From Pedobacter kyonggii (GTDB lineage: Bacteria; Bacteroidota; Bacteroidia; Sphingobacteriales; Sphingobacteriaceae), in assembly GCF_004310665.1 (NCBI RefSeq), contig NZ_SIXF01000011.1, positions 102,268 through 166,267 on the forward strand: a DNA stretch of 64,000 nt, written 5' to 3'. Below the pieces are notes generated by a model that was not told the origin of the DNA, ran no database searches, and worked only from the letters and a program-made list of their open reading frames with translations. Both the position numbers and the translations under genes were made by a program. Shown here one piece after another: positions 33,205 to 41,549 of the stretch (position 1 is the first letter of the stretch; each line of letters begins with the position of its first letter).

Positions 33205-35292
33205 TTAAATATCTTGACATTGGATTGCTGTAATTACAACGGTATTAAAAATATCATCTACAGTACAACCACGGCTTAAATCGTTTATTGGTTTATTTAA
33301 GCCCTGCAACATTGGGCCGATAGCCAGTGCACCGGTTTCGCGCTGTACCGCTTTATAGGTGTTATTTCCGGTATTTAGATCGGGGAAGATCAATACACTT
33401 GCTCTACCTGCCACCTCAGATCCCGGTAGTTTTTGTTTACCTACAAGTGGGTCTACTGCGGCATCATACTGTATCGGCCCTTCTATTTTTAATTCCGGAT
33501 GTTTTGCTTTCACTATTGCGGTAGCTTCTCTTACGCGTTCTACATCTTCACCTTCTCCTGATGTCCCAGAAGAATAAGATAACATAGCAATGCGCGGCTC
33601 AATGCCAAATTTAGCACTGCTTTCTGCAGAGGAAATTGCAATTTCCGCTAATTGCTGGGCAGTAGGATTGGGGTTAACTGCGCAATCGCCAAATATGGCC
33701 ACACGCTCTGGCAAGCACATAAAGAAAATGGATGAAACCACCGATACACCCGGCTTGGTTTTAACAAACTGTAAAGCAGGCCTGATGGTGTGCTGAGTGG
33801 TATGAACTGCACCCGAAACCATCCCATCGGCATCACCTTTATAAACCATCATGGTTCCAAAATAAGAAACATCGGTCATCATATCCCTGGCCATTTCGAG
33901 ATTTACATTCTTGGCTTTGCGTAGTTCGTGCAAAGTGTCTACATAATCGTTATAATGAGCCGATTGGCCTGGGTTATGTATTTTTAAAGTGTTGGGATCC
34001 AGATTTAATCCAAGTCTTTTAATCGTGTTGGTAATTTCGGTCGGATCGCCCAAGAGTGTGATGTCTACAATGTCCTGGGTGATGAGTTTCTCTACTGCTT
34101 TTAAAATGCGTTCGTCGTTTCCTTCTGGTAAAACAATATGTTTTTTATCGCGTTTGGCCCATTTAACCAGTTGGTACTGAAACATGTGCGGGGTAATTCC
34201 CTGATAGCTGAATGTGATGATTTTATCATCAAGTGCTTTAATGTCAACATATTTTTCGAAAAGCTCTATTGCGACTGCAATTTTCTTTTTGTTTTCGATT
34301 GTAATTTTGGAGTGGATACTACCAATGGTTGTAGTGGTTTCGAAAGTTCCCTTTTTAACCGCTATTATTGGAATAATGGTTTGTAAACCTTCAATCAATT
34401 TAATAATCGGTTCGTCTGGTAAACTGCCTGCGGTTAAAACAATGCCTGCAATTTTTGGGTAATTGGCTGATAAGTTGGCCTGAAGTGCGCCAATAATAAT
34501 ATCGCCACGATCGCCGGGGGTAACAATCAGCAGGTTATCTTTTATGTGCCTTAAAAAATTAGGAAGCATCATGGCGCCTGTCACAAAATTATCAACCTGG
34601 TTATCCAATAATTCAGATCCAAAAAGAACCTCACCACCTAGTGCCAATGTAATTTCTTTCATTGTTGGACTTTGCAAGCCTGTTTCAGTTGGAATAACGG
34701 CAATAAGTAATTCGGCAGGCAATTGATTGGTTAAAGCTTGTTTAATGCGGTCTGCCTCCTCTGGATTCACCATATTGGCCACTACGCCTAATACCTGTAC
34801 ATCTCGCAGCAGGAAGTTACGGTAAATGTTGATGGCCGATTTAAAAAGCTGACTTGCTGTTTTGTTCTTTCCCGATACCACTATTAAAACAGGTGCTCCC
34901 AAGTTTTTAGCCATTAAGGCATTCGATTCGAACTCAAATGCCATGCCTTCGCCTAAAAAATCGCTGCCTTCAATTACCGTGAAATCGTAATTATCTTCCA
35001 GTTTTTTATATTTACTGATAATGGTATTGATAATTGCTCCACTATCTTCTGCTTGATGCAGCATTTCTTGCCGGGTAAAGGCAAAAGCATCCTCATATTT
35101 AACAGGCAGTGAGAAATAATCCAACATGGCTTCTACATGTTCATCTTTTTTATTCTGATCGTCTTGCGCAATAATGGGTTTAAAATAACCTACTTTTTGC
35201 GTTTTTGCCAATAACATATTGATCATTCCGAAAGCAATTACTGATTTTCCGGTATAGGGCTCGGCCGAAGCAATGAATATATTTTTAGTCAT
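33205..35292 (-). CDS. pta: Phosphate acetyltransferase
   Basis: This 695-residue three-domain enzyme has an N-terminal P-loop-like AAA_26 domain (IFIASAEPYTGKSVIAFG), a middle DRTGG-type regulatory domain (about residues 215-330) and a C-terminal catalytic PTA domain from about residue 370. The last contains KKHIVLPEGNDERILKAVE, DGMVSGAVHTT and SYSSGTSGEG. It exchanges CoA and phosphate on acetyl groups. Length is close to that of the long E. coli type (about 714), so it is not the short catalytic-domain-only form. It is the first gene of the pta-ackA operon on the minus strand. Its upstream region carries no clear promoter that I can mark. Confidence 0.95.
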   Translation of the reverse strand: MTKNIFIASAEPYTGKSVIAFGMINMLLAKTQKVGYFKPIIAQDDQNKKDEHVEAMLDYFSLPVKYEDAFAFTRQEMLHQAEDSGAIINTIISKYKKLEDNYDFTVIEGSDFLGEGMAFEFESNALMAKNLGAPVLIVVSGKNKTASQLFKSAINIYRNFLLRDVQVLGVVANMVNPEEADRIKQALTNQLPAELLIAVIPTETGLQSPTMKEITLALGGEVLFGSELLDNQVDNFVTGAMMLPNFLRHIKDNLLIVTPGDRGDIIIGALQANLSANYPKIAGIVLTAGSLPDEPIIKLIEGLQTIIPIIAVKKGTFETTTTIGSIHSKITIENKKKIAVAIELFEKYVDIKALDDKIITFSYQGITPHMFQYQLVKWAKRDKKHIVLPEGNDERILKAVEKLITQDIVDITLLGDPTEITNTIKRLGLNLDPNTLKIHNPGQSAHYNDYVDTLHELRKAKNVNLEMARDMMTDVSYFGTMMVYKGDADGMVSGAVHTTQHTIRPALQFVKTKPGVSVVSSIFFMCLPERVAIFGDCAVNPNPTAQQLAEIAISSAESSAKFGIEPRIAMLSYSSGTSGEGEDVERVREATAIVKAKHPELKIEGPIQYDAAVDPLVGKQKLPGSEVAGRASVLIFPDLNTGNNTYKAVQRETGALAIGPMLQGLNKPINDLSRGCTVDDIFNTVVITAIQCQDI

Positions 35293-35484
35293 AAATAAGG
35301 ATCAATGTATAGAAATAACCAATCACGCCCAATATAGTTGGAAATATCTATTTTAAAAACTAAAAGAGGTTAAGTTTTTAATTGCCTGATTAAAAAACCG
35401 GAGTCAGCTATTCCAACAGTCATAAACATAAATAGTTAGTATTTAACCGAAAACAAAGGAGTTGGATAACCTATTTTGGCGGTT

Positions 35485-35603
35485 CGTCATTCCCAACTTG
35501 ATTGGGAACCACGGAGTGCTCATGAATGCCTCTGAAAAAAGGAAAACTTATGAATAATCGTAAATGCAAGCGCTTTAAGATTCCCGCCTGCGCGGGCATG
35601 ACG
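35485..35603. repeat. Dispersed repeat, copy A (MITE-like)
   Basis: This 119-bp element is bounded by CGTCATTCCC and GGGCATGACG, which form imperfect terminal inverted repeats. The inner part shares long stretches, such as GAACCACGGAGTGCTCATGA, with the reverse complement of 46711-46845. It has no open frame of interest. The middle differs between copies, showing that they are old or that this part is free to vary. Confidence 0.75.
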
Positions 35604-35678
35604 ACTATTCTATTGGATTCTGTCAATGATAGCCTGTCGAAAGACCAGTTTAATCGATAGTAAGTGTTTCGATTACTT

Positions 35679-35874
35679 GTGTTGCGATTCAAATTGGCCC
35701 CTTCTTACCAATATTGGAGCTGTAACAACTAAACTGAATAGTGGTTACGCATTTGATTCAATCAATAACTTTAACAGTGTTGCGATTCAAATTGGCCCCT
35801 TCTTACCAATATTGGAGCTGTAACAACTAAACTGAATAGTGGTTACGCATTTGATTCAATCAATAACTTTAACA
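35679..35874. repeat. Perfect tandem duplication of 98 bp
   Basis: Two units, 35679-35776 and 35777-35874, appear identical over 98 bases, both starting GTGTTGCGATTC and ending AACTTTAACA. The second unit contains the last codons of the minus-strand gene at 35843-36061 plus its downstream sequence. The first unit is thus an extra copy of that gene's 3' end. Identity suggests a recent event. Confidence 0.9.
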
Positions 35875-36061
35875 TTTTTAGCCTGTGTATAAGTGGTAGG
35901 TTCACTTTTGCATCAGGATTAAGCTTTAAAGGCATAAAATGACTTTCCAGAAAATGGCCATAATCGGTAATTACGGTAGCCTGATTCAGATAAATTGGAA
36001 CCTCTTGCTTTCCTGCCTGGGTAAAAAAATCTTCTAGCTGCTGTATTTCTTGGATGGTCAT
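35843..36061 (-). CDS. Small conserved-looking cytoplasmic protein (DUF6965-like)
   Basis: This 72-residue protein opens with MTIQEIQQLEDFFTQA, has a central segment PIYLNQATVITDYGHFLESH and ends in a basic/hydrophobic helix (HRLKMLKLLIES). The pattern recalls the DUF6965 family of small Bacteroidota proteins, but I make that link from memory of the pattern only. There is no signal peptide. Its last 10 codons lie inside the second copy of the 98-bp tandem duplication; the coding frame itself is intact. It is divergent from the CoiA-like gene. Confidence 0.65.
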   Translation of the reverse strand: MTIQEIQQLEDFFTQAGKQEVPIYLNQATVITDYGHFLESHFMPLKLNPDAKVNLPLIHRLKMLKLLIESNA

Positions 36062-36232
36062 ACTGCAAAGTTATCATTCTATTTTGAGCAGATGGAATTA
36101 TTTTTTTTGACAGGTGGTATCTGTCTAATGCTCAATCATAATTATTTTTAAAAATTGTATGTGCTAAAAATTTTAGTTTAAATTTGTTTTCCCTAATTAA
36201 TTGTTTTAGTGTTCTAATCACATTGAAAGAGA

Positions 36233-36910
36233 ATGAACTATAGTGAAATGAAAAAAGATATCCTCCCTTCAGATATGATTCAGGATATTTCTTCACTTAA
36301 AAAAGAATATTGCCGAAAGGAGACCGCATGGCACCGAGATTGGAAACTGGCTTTCCCGCCATCATTTAGAGAAGTTGCTTTTTATGATGCAGCAAATACA
36401 GATATTCACCGCGCTGATGTATTTACCCCATCCGGCTATACTATTGAGTTTCAAAATTCTCCGATCGCATTGGCCGAGCTTAATAGCAGGGAGGCATTTT
36501 ATCCAAATTTAATATGGGTACTGAATGGCAAAAAATTTAAAGGATTTAAAATATTGAAACATTTGCCTGATGTAGATGACCCAAAGCTAAAGGATTACGA
36601 GTTTTGCCATTCCGATCACCTTTCGATGGTCAGGAAATCAGAGGTGATGCAGGGGCTGCCCGATCCAAAAATACTTAATTTTTACCATCCTGAACTTCAG
36701 GGCATTAAATTCACCTCAAACCTTTATTCTTTTTGTTGGAAACAGCCACATAGTGTATGGTATTTAGCTACCGCAAAAATTATTGTAGACTTAGGCGGGC
36801 ATTTTTTATATGAGCTAAAACAGCGTAAACAATTAAATGGAAATTATCCATACCTGAAAATGTTAAGTAGGAAAGCCTTTATCGATTGGCATACCCCGCC
36901 GGAGCTTTAA
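36233..36910 (+). CDS. CoiA-like nuclease-fold protein
   Basis: This 225-residue protein has the CoiA-type core HRADVFTPSGYTIEFQNSPI at residues 59-78, in which Asp62 and Glu72-x-Gln74 match a PD-(D/E)xK-like nuclease site. It is preceded by CRKETAWHRDWKLAFP, also typical of the family. CoiA proteins are linked to natural transformation, where they help process incoming DNA, but shorter members such as this one occur widely without the other competence genes. None of those are next to it here. A hairpin that terminates the convergent gene lies just downstream. Confidence 0.75.
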   Translation: MNYSEMKKDILPSDMIQDISSLKKEYCRKETAWHRDWKLAFPPSFREVAFYDAANTDIHRADVFTPSGYTIEFQNSPIALAELNSREAFYPNLIWVLNGKKFKGFKILKHLPDVDDPKLKDYEFCHSDHLSMVRKSEVMQGLPDPKILNFYHPELQGIKFTSNLYSFCWKQPHSVWYLATAKIIVDLGGHFLYELKQRKQLNGNYPYLKMLSRKAFIDWHTPPEL

Positions 36911-36972
36911 TCATAACCTTCGAGAAAATAAATCCGGTAATTAAGAATAAGGTCAGAAGTGACTAAAAAAAG

Positions 36973-37013
36973 TAGCGTATTAAATCTCTTTATCTAAGAA
37001 ATTTAATACGCTA
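36973..37013 (-). terminator. Intrinsic terminator of the DUF4142 lipoprotein gene
   Basis: TAGCGTATTAAAT (36973-36985) and ATTTAATACGCTA (37001-37013) are perfect 13-base reverse complements. Read on the minus strand, the hairpin lies directly after the stop at 37021 and is followed by ACTTTTTTT, a good T run. Confidence 0.8.
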
Positions 37014-37020
37014 AACCGCA

Positions 37021-37602
37021 TTATTTCATGCTATCGTTAATTTTGTTGATCATCACCAAATGGCTTTGAACTATTGGTGCGGTTTTAGTCGCAAATGCCT
37101 TAAGATCTGCATCTTTAGCATCCCTTAATTCATCTTCCATTAATTTTAGTGTAGATTTATGCCCACTCACCATGGCATCAACATAAGCTTTGTCAAAATC
37201 TGCACCTGATTTTTTGCTCAGGTCATCCATTTTTTTCTTGTGCTCATCGTCTACAGTGCTTGGCAGTGTAATGTTTTTTTGTTTCGCAATGGCCATTAAT
37301 TCGGTGTTTGCCATGCCGTGGTCTTTTACCATCATGGTTGCAAATTCTTTAACCTGCGGATTACTGCTTTTTTCGAGGGCCAGTTTTCCTAGTTCTACTT
37401 CAGCCATACCACCAACCGCTGCCTGTGTAGTAAACTTCGCATCAGCTTCATCTACTGCAATTCCTCCGGTGGCAACAGCATTGGTTGAACTGTCTTTAGC
37501 CACGTTTAAACTATCGGCACTTTCTTTGGCATCCTTGTTTCCCCCATTGCAGGCCTGAAATACCAATGCAGAAATGGCGAATACATAAATTAACTTTTTC
37601 AT
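37021..37602 (-). CDS. DUF4142 lipoprotein
   Basis: This 193-residue protein has a lipoprotein signal (lipobox FQAC at about residues 15-18), a low-complexity Asp/Ser/Ala linker and a DUF4142 ferritin-like helical domain. The domain is seen in FTTQAAVGGMAEVELGKLAL, FATMMVKDHGMANTEL and FDKAYVDAMVSGHKSTLKL, with paired His/Glu positions on the helices. The family is exported and of unknown function, often stress-related. It is a single gene ending in a strong hairpin. A second DUF4142 protein is encoded at 60.3 kb, with the same motif order but no lipobox. Confidence 0.85.
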   Translation of the reverse strand: MKKLIYVFAISALVFQACNGGNKDAKESADSLNVAKDSSTNAVATGGIAVDEADAKFTTQAAVGGMAEVELGKLALEKSSNPQVKEFATMMVKDHGMANTELMAIAKQKNITLPSTVDDEHKKKMDDLSKKSGADFDKAYVDAMVSGHKSTLKLMEDELRDAKDADLKAFATKTAPIVQSHLVMINKINDSMK

Positions 37603-37759
37603 ATGCTTTGTTTTTAGTTGTATCTACATAAACATGTTTTAAACTAAAAGGGTTTTAAGCTTTTAAAATAATCTGATGTCCGTAAATGGCAGATGCTCAG
37701 TTGAGTAAGCTGATTTTTGTAGTAAAAGTGCTGAACAAGGTTTAAAATTTAATAATTCT

Positions 37760-37793
37760 TATTTGGACTTGATCTAAATAGAGGCTATATTTG
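37760..37793 (+). promoter_or_regulatory. Promoter with overlapping palindrome before the TonB receptor gene
   Basis: TTTG at 37762-37765 and TATATTTG at 37786-37793 are 20 bases apart, a close match to the Bacteroidota housekeeping promoter (TTTG, then TAnnTTTG). The first element is covered by an imperfect 21-bp palindrome at 37760-37780, whose arms are TATTTGGA and TCTAAATA. A repressor bound there would block the promoter. Iron control is the natural guess given the genes downstream. Confidence 0.6.
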
Positions 37794-37807
37794 CCGAAAA
37801 CAAAAAT

Positions 37808-37870
37808 GCCACACGGTTCGGACCCGTGTGGCTAAACCGGAAATCCGGCTCACCTTTAATCTCCATTAAA
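37808..37870 (+). promoter_or_regulatory. Structured 5' leader with three hairpins
   Basis: Between the promoter and the ATG at 37875 lie three hairpins. GCCACACGG/CCGTGTGGC (37808-37816, 37824-37832) is perfect with a 7-base loop, CCGG/CCGG is at 37837-37848, and TTTAAT/ATTAAA is at 37855-37870. The last ends 4 bases before the start codon. The first is strong, but no T run follows. I do not recognise a known riboswitch class. Confidence 0.5.
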
Positions 37871-37874
37871 AGCC

Positions 37875-40232
37875 ATGCAAATTAAGAAAATTTTGCTATT
37901 GGGCATGTTATGTGCCTGTGTAATTTTTACTTCTGCCCAAAATCGATTGTCGAGCATCTCAGGACAAATCAAATCCAATGATGGAAATCCACTTCCCGGG
38001 GCTACCATTAAAATCCACAAAACCAATTACGGTACATTAACAGACCCAAGTGGAAATTTTAAACTCTCAAATATTCCTATGGGTAAATACACCATACAGG
38101 TATCTGCAATTGGTTTTAAAACACAGAAAAAAGAGATCGATTTAGCTGATGGTCAGTTCGGTACTTTCAATTTTAGTTTGTCAGAATCTTCTGAACAGAT
38201 GGAAACCGTTAATGTAATTGGGAGAACGGCCAATCAGGAAGTTAACCGGCAAGCTTTTAACGTAACTTCTGTTGATGCCAAAAAACTTTATAACACTACA
38301 CTCGATATTTCTGGTGCTTTAGATCGGGTAGCGGGTATTCGTGTAAGAGAATCGGGTGGGGCTGGATCAAACTTTAACCTTTCACTAAATGGTTTTTCTG
38401 GTAACCATGTGAGGTATTTTATTGATGGTATCCCAATGGATAATTTTGGATCATCTTTCCAGATCAACAACATTCCCATCAATATTGCCGATAGAATCGA
38501 AGTGTATAAAGGTGTAGTGCCGATGTGGTTGGGATCTGATGCTTTAGGTGGTGCCATTAACATTGTAACCGGCGATCGTTACCGCAATTATGTTGATGCT
38601 TCCTATTCATTTGGATCATTTAATACACACAGAAGCGTAATCAACTCGGCAGTTACTTCAACCAACGGCTTAACTTTTCAATTAAATGCCTTCCAGAATT
38701 ATTCAGATAACGATTATAAGGTAAATGTAGAAGCCTCTGATATTTATACCGGAGCTTATGCGCCCATGGCATCTTTAAGGAGGTTTAACGATAAATATCA
38801 CAACGAAACTTTAATCGCTAATGTGGGCGTGGTGGATAAAAGTTATGCGGATAAACTGTTGTTTGGGATTACCGTTGGTCAGAATTATAAAGAAATACAA
38901 ACCGGCGCCAGGATGGTTTCGGTTTTCGGAGGCTGGCACCGAAGGGGTAACATCTTAATGCCTAGCTTAAAATACAAGAAAGAAAACCTGATCAAAGGTT
39001 TAGATGTAACCATTAATGCCAACTACAATTTAGGTAATGAGCAGAATATAGATACTTTAAATGTTAGGTACGACTGGTACGGAAACAGTAAACCGAATGG
39101 AACAAATGGTGAACGCTCCAGGAGTTTGTACAAATACAAAAACAACAATGGCTTGGCAACAACCATGTTGAACTACAAAATAGACGACAATCAATCGGTA
39201 GCGGTAAGTAATGTATTTACTACTTTTAACAGAAAAGGTAGTGATGAATTAAATCCTACCAATGCAGATTACGAAAGGCCAAAGAAAACCAATAAAAATG
39301 TTCTTGGGCTAGGTTATAATTTCGATGTAAAAGATCGATGGAGCGCAACAGTTTTCGGGAAATATATCAATCAGGGCAATGTTAACGGAAGTGGCAGCAC
39401 TGCTGGTAAAAATAGTATCGATAGGCTGGGCTACGGCGCTGCAGCTACTTATTTTATTAACCGGAACACGCAGTTAAAAGCTTCCTACGAGCTTACCAAC
39501 CGGATGCCTGAGGCTCAGGAGATTTTTGGTGATGTAGAAAACCAGGATGCCAACCCAAGTTTAAAACCCGAAAAAAGCGACAATTTTAATTTAGGCCTTA
39601 GCTACGGTTTCTCTATAAACAGGGAGCATAATTTCTCTTTTACGGCTAATGGTATTTACCGTAATGCAACCAATTTTATCTATAACAGATTGAACCAAAA
39701 TCAATCGAAACTTGTTGCCGATAACCGCGATGGGGTAAGAACAATAGGTGGTGATGCCGAAATCAGGTATTCATATAAAAACTGGTTAAGTATTGGTACA
39801 ACAGTTACTTACCAGAACCTTAAAAACCTTCAGAAATACGAAGTTAATCCAAGTACGGGCGAAAAATTCACCAATGTCAGCAATGTGTACCTGGATCAGA
39901 TGCCCAACATTCCATACCTGTATGGCAATGGAGATGTTTCGGTTTCTTTAAAAGATGTAGGCCGTAAAGGCAATAATCTATCTATTGGTTACAACTTGTT
40001 ATATGTGCATGCATTTTGGCTGTACTGGCCGAGTCAGGGCGCAGTTGGCGATAAAAAAGTGATTCCACAACAATTCAACCACGATTTAAACTTAGTGTAC
40101 AGCTTAATGCAAGGTCGCTACAATATTGGATTGGAAGCCAAAAATATCACCAATGCCGACCTCTTCGATAATTTTAGCCTTCAAAAACCAGGTAGGGCTT
40201 TCTATCTAAACCTGAGATATTTCATCAATTAA
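37875..40232 (+). CDS. TonB-dependent outer-membrane receptor (XusA-like)
   Basis: This 785-residue outer-membrane protein has a signal peptide (ending near TSAQN). A carboxypeptidase-regulatory-like beta-sandwich follows at about residues 25-110 (SGQIKSNDGNPLPGATIKI), then a plug domain at about 120-235 (ALDRVAGIRVRESGG, YFIDGIPMDNFG, EVYKGVVPMWLGSDALGG). A beta-barrel ends in Phe-Ile-Asn after aromatic-rich strands. It has no SusD partner. The next two genes encode a DUF4374 lipoprotein and a PepSY membrane protein, the same order as in the XusABC xenosiderophore system of Bacteroides thetaiotaomicron. The likely cargo is a ferric siderophore. Confidence 0.88.
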   Translation: MQIKKILLLGMLCACVIFTSAQNRLSSISGQIKSNDGNPLPGATIKIHKTNYGTLTDPSGNFKLSNIPMGKYTIQVSAIGFKTQKKEIDLADGQFGTFNFSLSESSEQMETVNVIGRTANQEVNRQAFNVTSVDAKKLYNTTLDISGALDRVAGIRVRESGGAGSNFNLSLNGFSGNHVRYFIDGIPMDNFGSSFQINNIPINIADRIEVYKGVVPMWLGSDALGGAINIVTGDRYRNYVDASYSFGSFNTHRSVINSAVTSTNGLTFQLNAFQNYSDNDYKVNVEASDIYTGAYAPMASLRRFNDKYHNETLIANVGVVDKSYADKLLFGITVGQNYKEIQTGARMVSVFGGWHRRGNILMPSLKYKKENLIKGLDVTINANYNLGNEQNIDTLNVRYDWYGNSKPNGTNGERSRSLYKYKNNNGLATTMLNYKIDDNQSVAVSNVFTTFNRKGSDELNPTNADYERPKKTNKNVLGLGYNFDVKDRWSATVFGKYINQGNVNGSGSTAGKNSIDRLGYGAAATYFINRNTQLKASYELTNRMPEAQEIFGDVENQDANPSLKPEKSDNFNLGLSYGFSINREHNFSFTANGIYRNATNFIYNRLNQNQSKLVADNRDGVRTIGGDAEIRYSYKNWLSIGTTVTYQNLKNLQKYEVNPSTGEKFTNVSNVYLDQMPNIPYLYGNGDVSVSLKDVGRKGNNLSIGYNLLYVHAFWLYWPSQGAVGDKKVIPQQFNHDLNLVYSLMQGRYNIGLEAKNITNADLFDNFSLQKPGRAFYLNLRYFIN

Positions 40233-40261
40233 AATCAATAATTAATACATAAAAAAGTAAT

Positions 40262-41509
40262 ATGAAAACAAACTTTACCAAAGCGTTTATAGCTTTAGCA
40301 TTCGCTGCAGTACTTACCTCGTGTTCAAAAAAAGAAGAAGGCGAAAGTGTTCCGGAAAATCCAGGAAACTTTATCCTCGCCGTTACACCAGTAGCTTCTA
40401 CAGGTGTTGCCGATTATTTGCTTACTGCCAGTGATCTGGATAAAGGCACAATCTCTACCGCTGGAAACGGAGTAGAACAAGATGGAACTTACCGCTATTA
40501 TGTTACGCACAACAATAAGTTTTTCAGCATGCTTTACGGGCAGGGAAATCCAGGTGCGGTAACTACCTACAATATTTTAGCCGGTAAACTAAATAAGGTT
40601 TCTAATTTTCAGACTGAAACCGTTCAGGCTTTTGCGCCAGTTAACGACGATCTGTTATTGATTAAAATCCCAAGAAATCTAGCCGCTCCAACAGCAAGCT
40701 GGTATAAAGTAAATACCAATAGCCTTTTAATCTCTGGAGAAGGAACATTAGATGCCACAGCTCCTGCAAACAATGGAGAAATCGCGCACTTTAGCTGGAT
40801 TAAACAGGTAGGAAATAAAGTATATGCGCCGTTTTTCTGTATCAACGGCAGCAGGTTCTGGACAAAATACCCTAATACCGCCTGGATAGCCGTTTATTCT
40901 TATCCGGAGATGAAATTAGAGAAAGTGATTAAAGATGACCGCACAAGTTTTATAGGAAGATATTTTACTGATGGATTGGGCGTAGTAGAAAATGGAGATG
41001 TTTATGCATTTTCGAGCTCTGTGGCTGTTGACGATAATACTGAAACTACTGACGTGCTTACAGATTCGAAAATAACCTCTACCAAACCTTCAGCAATTAC
41101 CAAAATCAAAGCAGGCACAACAGAATTCGATTTAACTTATTTTCTTGATTTTGAATCTGTATCTGGTGGCTATGTAATTACCAATTGGATTTATATCGGT
41201 GGTAATAATTTTATTGTAAATGCAATACTAAAAGCCAACAAAGGCGCTTACACAGTAGGTAAAACCATAGGTGTATTAAATGTAGTTGATAAAACCTTCA
41301 AAAAAGTTACCGGGCTTCCTGCCGAAACTGCTATCTCTAGCATCACCACCAATAACTATACGCCAAAAGATGGAAAGTTGGCTTACCTCGGCTTCAATTT
41401 AAGTGATGGTACAAGCTATGTGTATAAAATTGATGCTGCTACAGCAACGGCTACAAGAGGCTTAAAAGTAGAAGGCGGAGTAATTACTGCTGTTCAGCAT
41501 TTAAAATAA
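40262..41509 (+). CDS. DUF4374 surface lipoprotein (XusB-like)
   Basis: This 415-residue protein has a lipoprotein signal (lipobox LTSC at about residues 18-21, then SKKEEG). The rest is beta-rich and repetitive, in keeping with a propeller. It matches the DUF4374 group by position and by features such as SGEGTLDATAPANNGEIAHFSW. In the XusABC system the equivalent lipoprotein sits on the cell surface and captures ferric enterobactin. It lies 29 bases after the TonB-receptor gene. A ligand other than enterobactin is quite possible in a soil or freshwater bacterium. Confidence 0.8.
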   Translation: MKTNFTKAFIALAFAAVLTSCSKKEEGESVPENPGNFILAVTPVASTGVADYLLTASDLDKGTISTAGNGVEQDGTYRYYVTHNNKFFSMLYGQGNPGAVTTYNILAGKLNKVSNFQTETVQAFAPVNDDLLLIKIPRNLAAPTASWYKVNTNSLLISGEGTLDATAPANNGEIAHFSWIKQVGNKVYAPFFCINGSRFWTKYPNTAWIAVYSYPEMKLEKVIKDDRTSFIGRYFTDGLGVVENGDVYAFSSSVAVDDNTETTDVLTDSKITSTKPSAITKIKAGTTEFDLTYFLDFESVSGGYVITNWIYIGGNNFIVNAILKANKGAYTVGKTIGVLNVVDKTFKKVTGLPAETAISSITTNNYTPKDGKLAYLGFNLSDGTSYVYKIDAATATATRGLKVEGGVITAVQHLK

Positions 41510-41549
41510 CAACAAAATTCTCACTCCAAAAACTAGGCAAAACAGAACA

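Noticed and set aside
33327-34726. Plus-strand open frames within pta
   Set aside because: They are antisense to a fully recognisable phosphotransacetylase and show no domain of their own.
35679-35874. CRISPR array
   Set aside because: There are only two units, with no spacer between them, and no cas genes. It is a plain tandem duplication.
37794-37874. Cobalamin or other known riboswitch before the TonB receptor
   Set aside because: The leader is only about 80 bases and I see none of the conserved boxes of the known classes.
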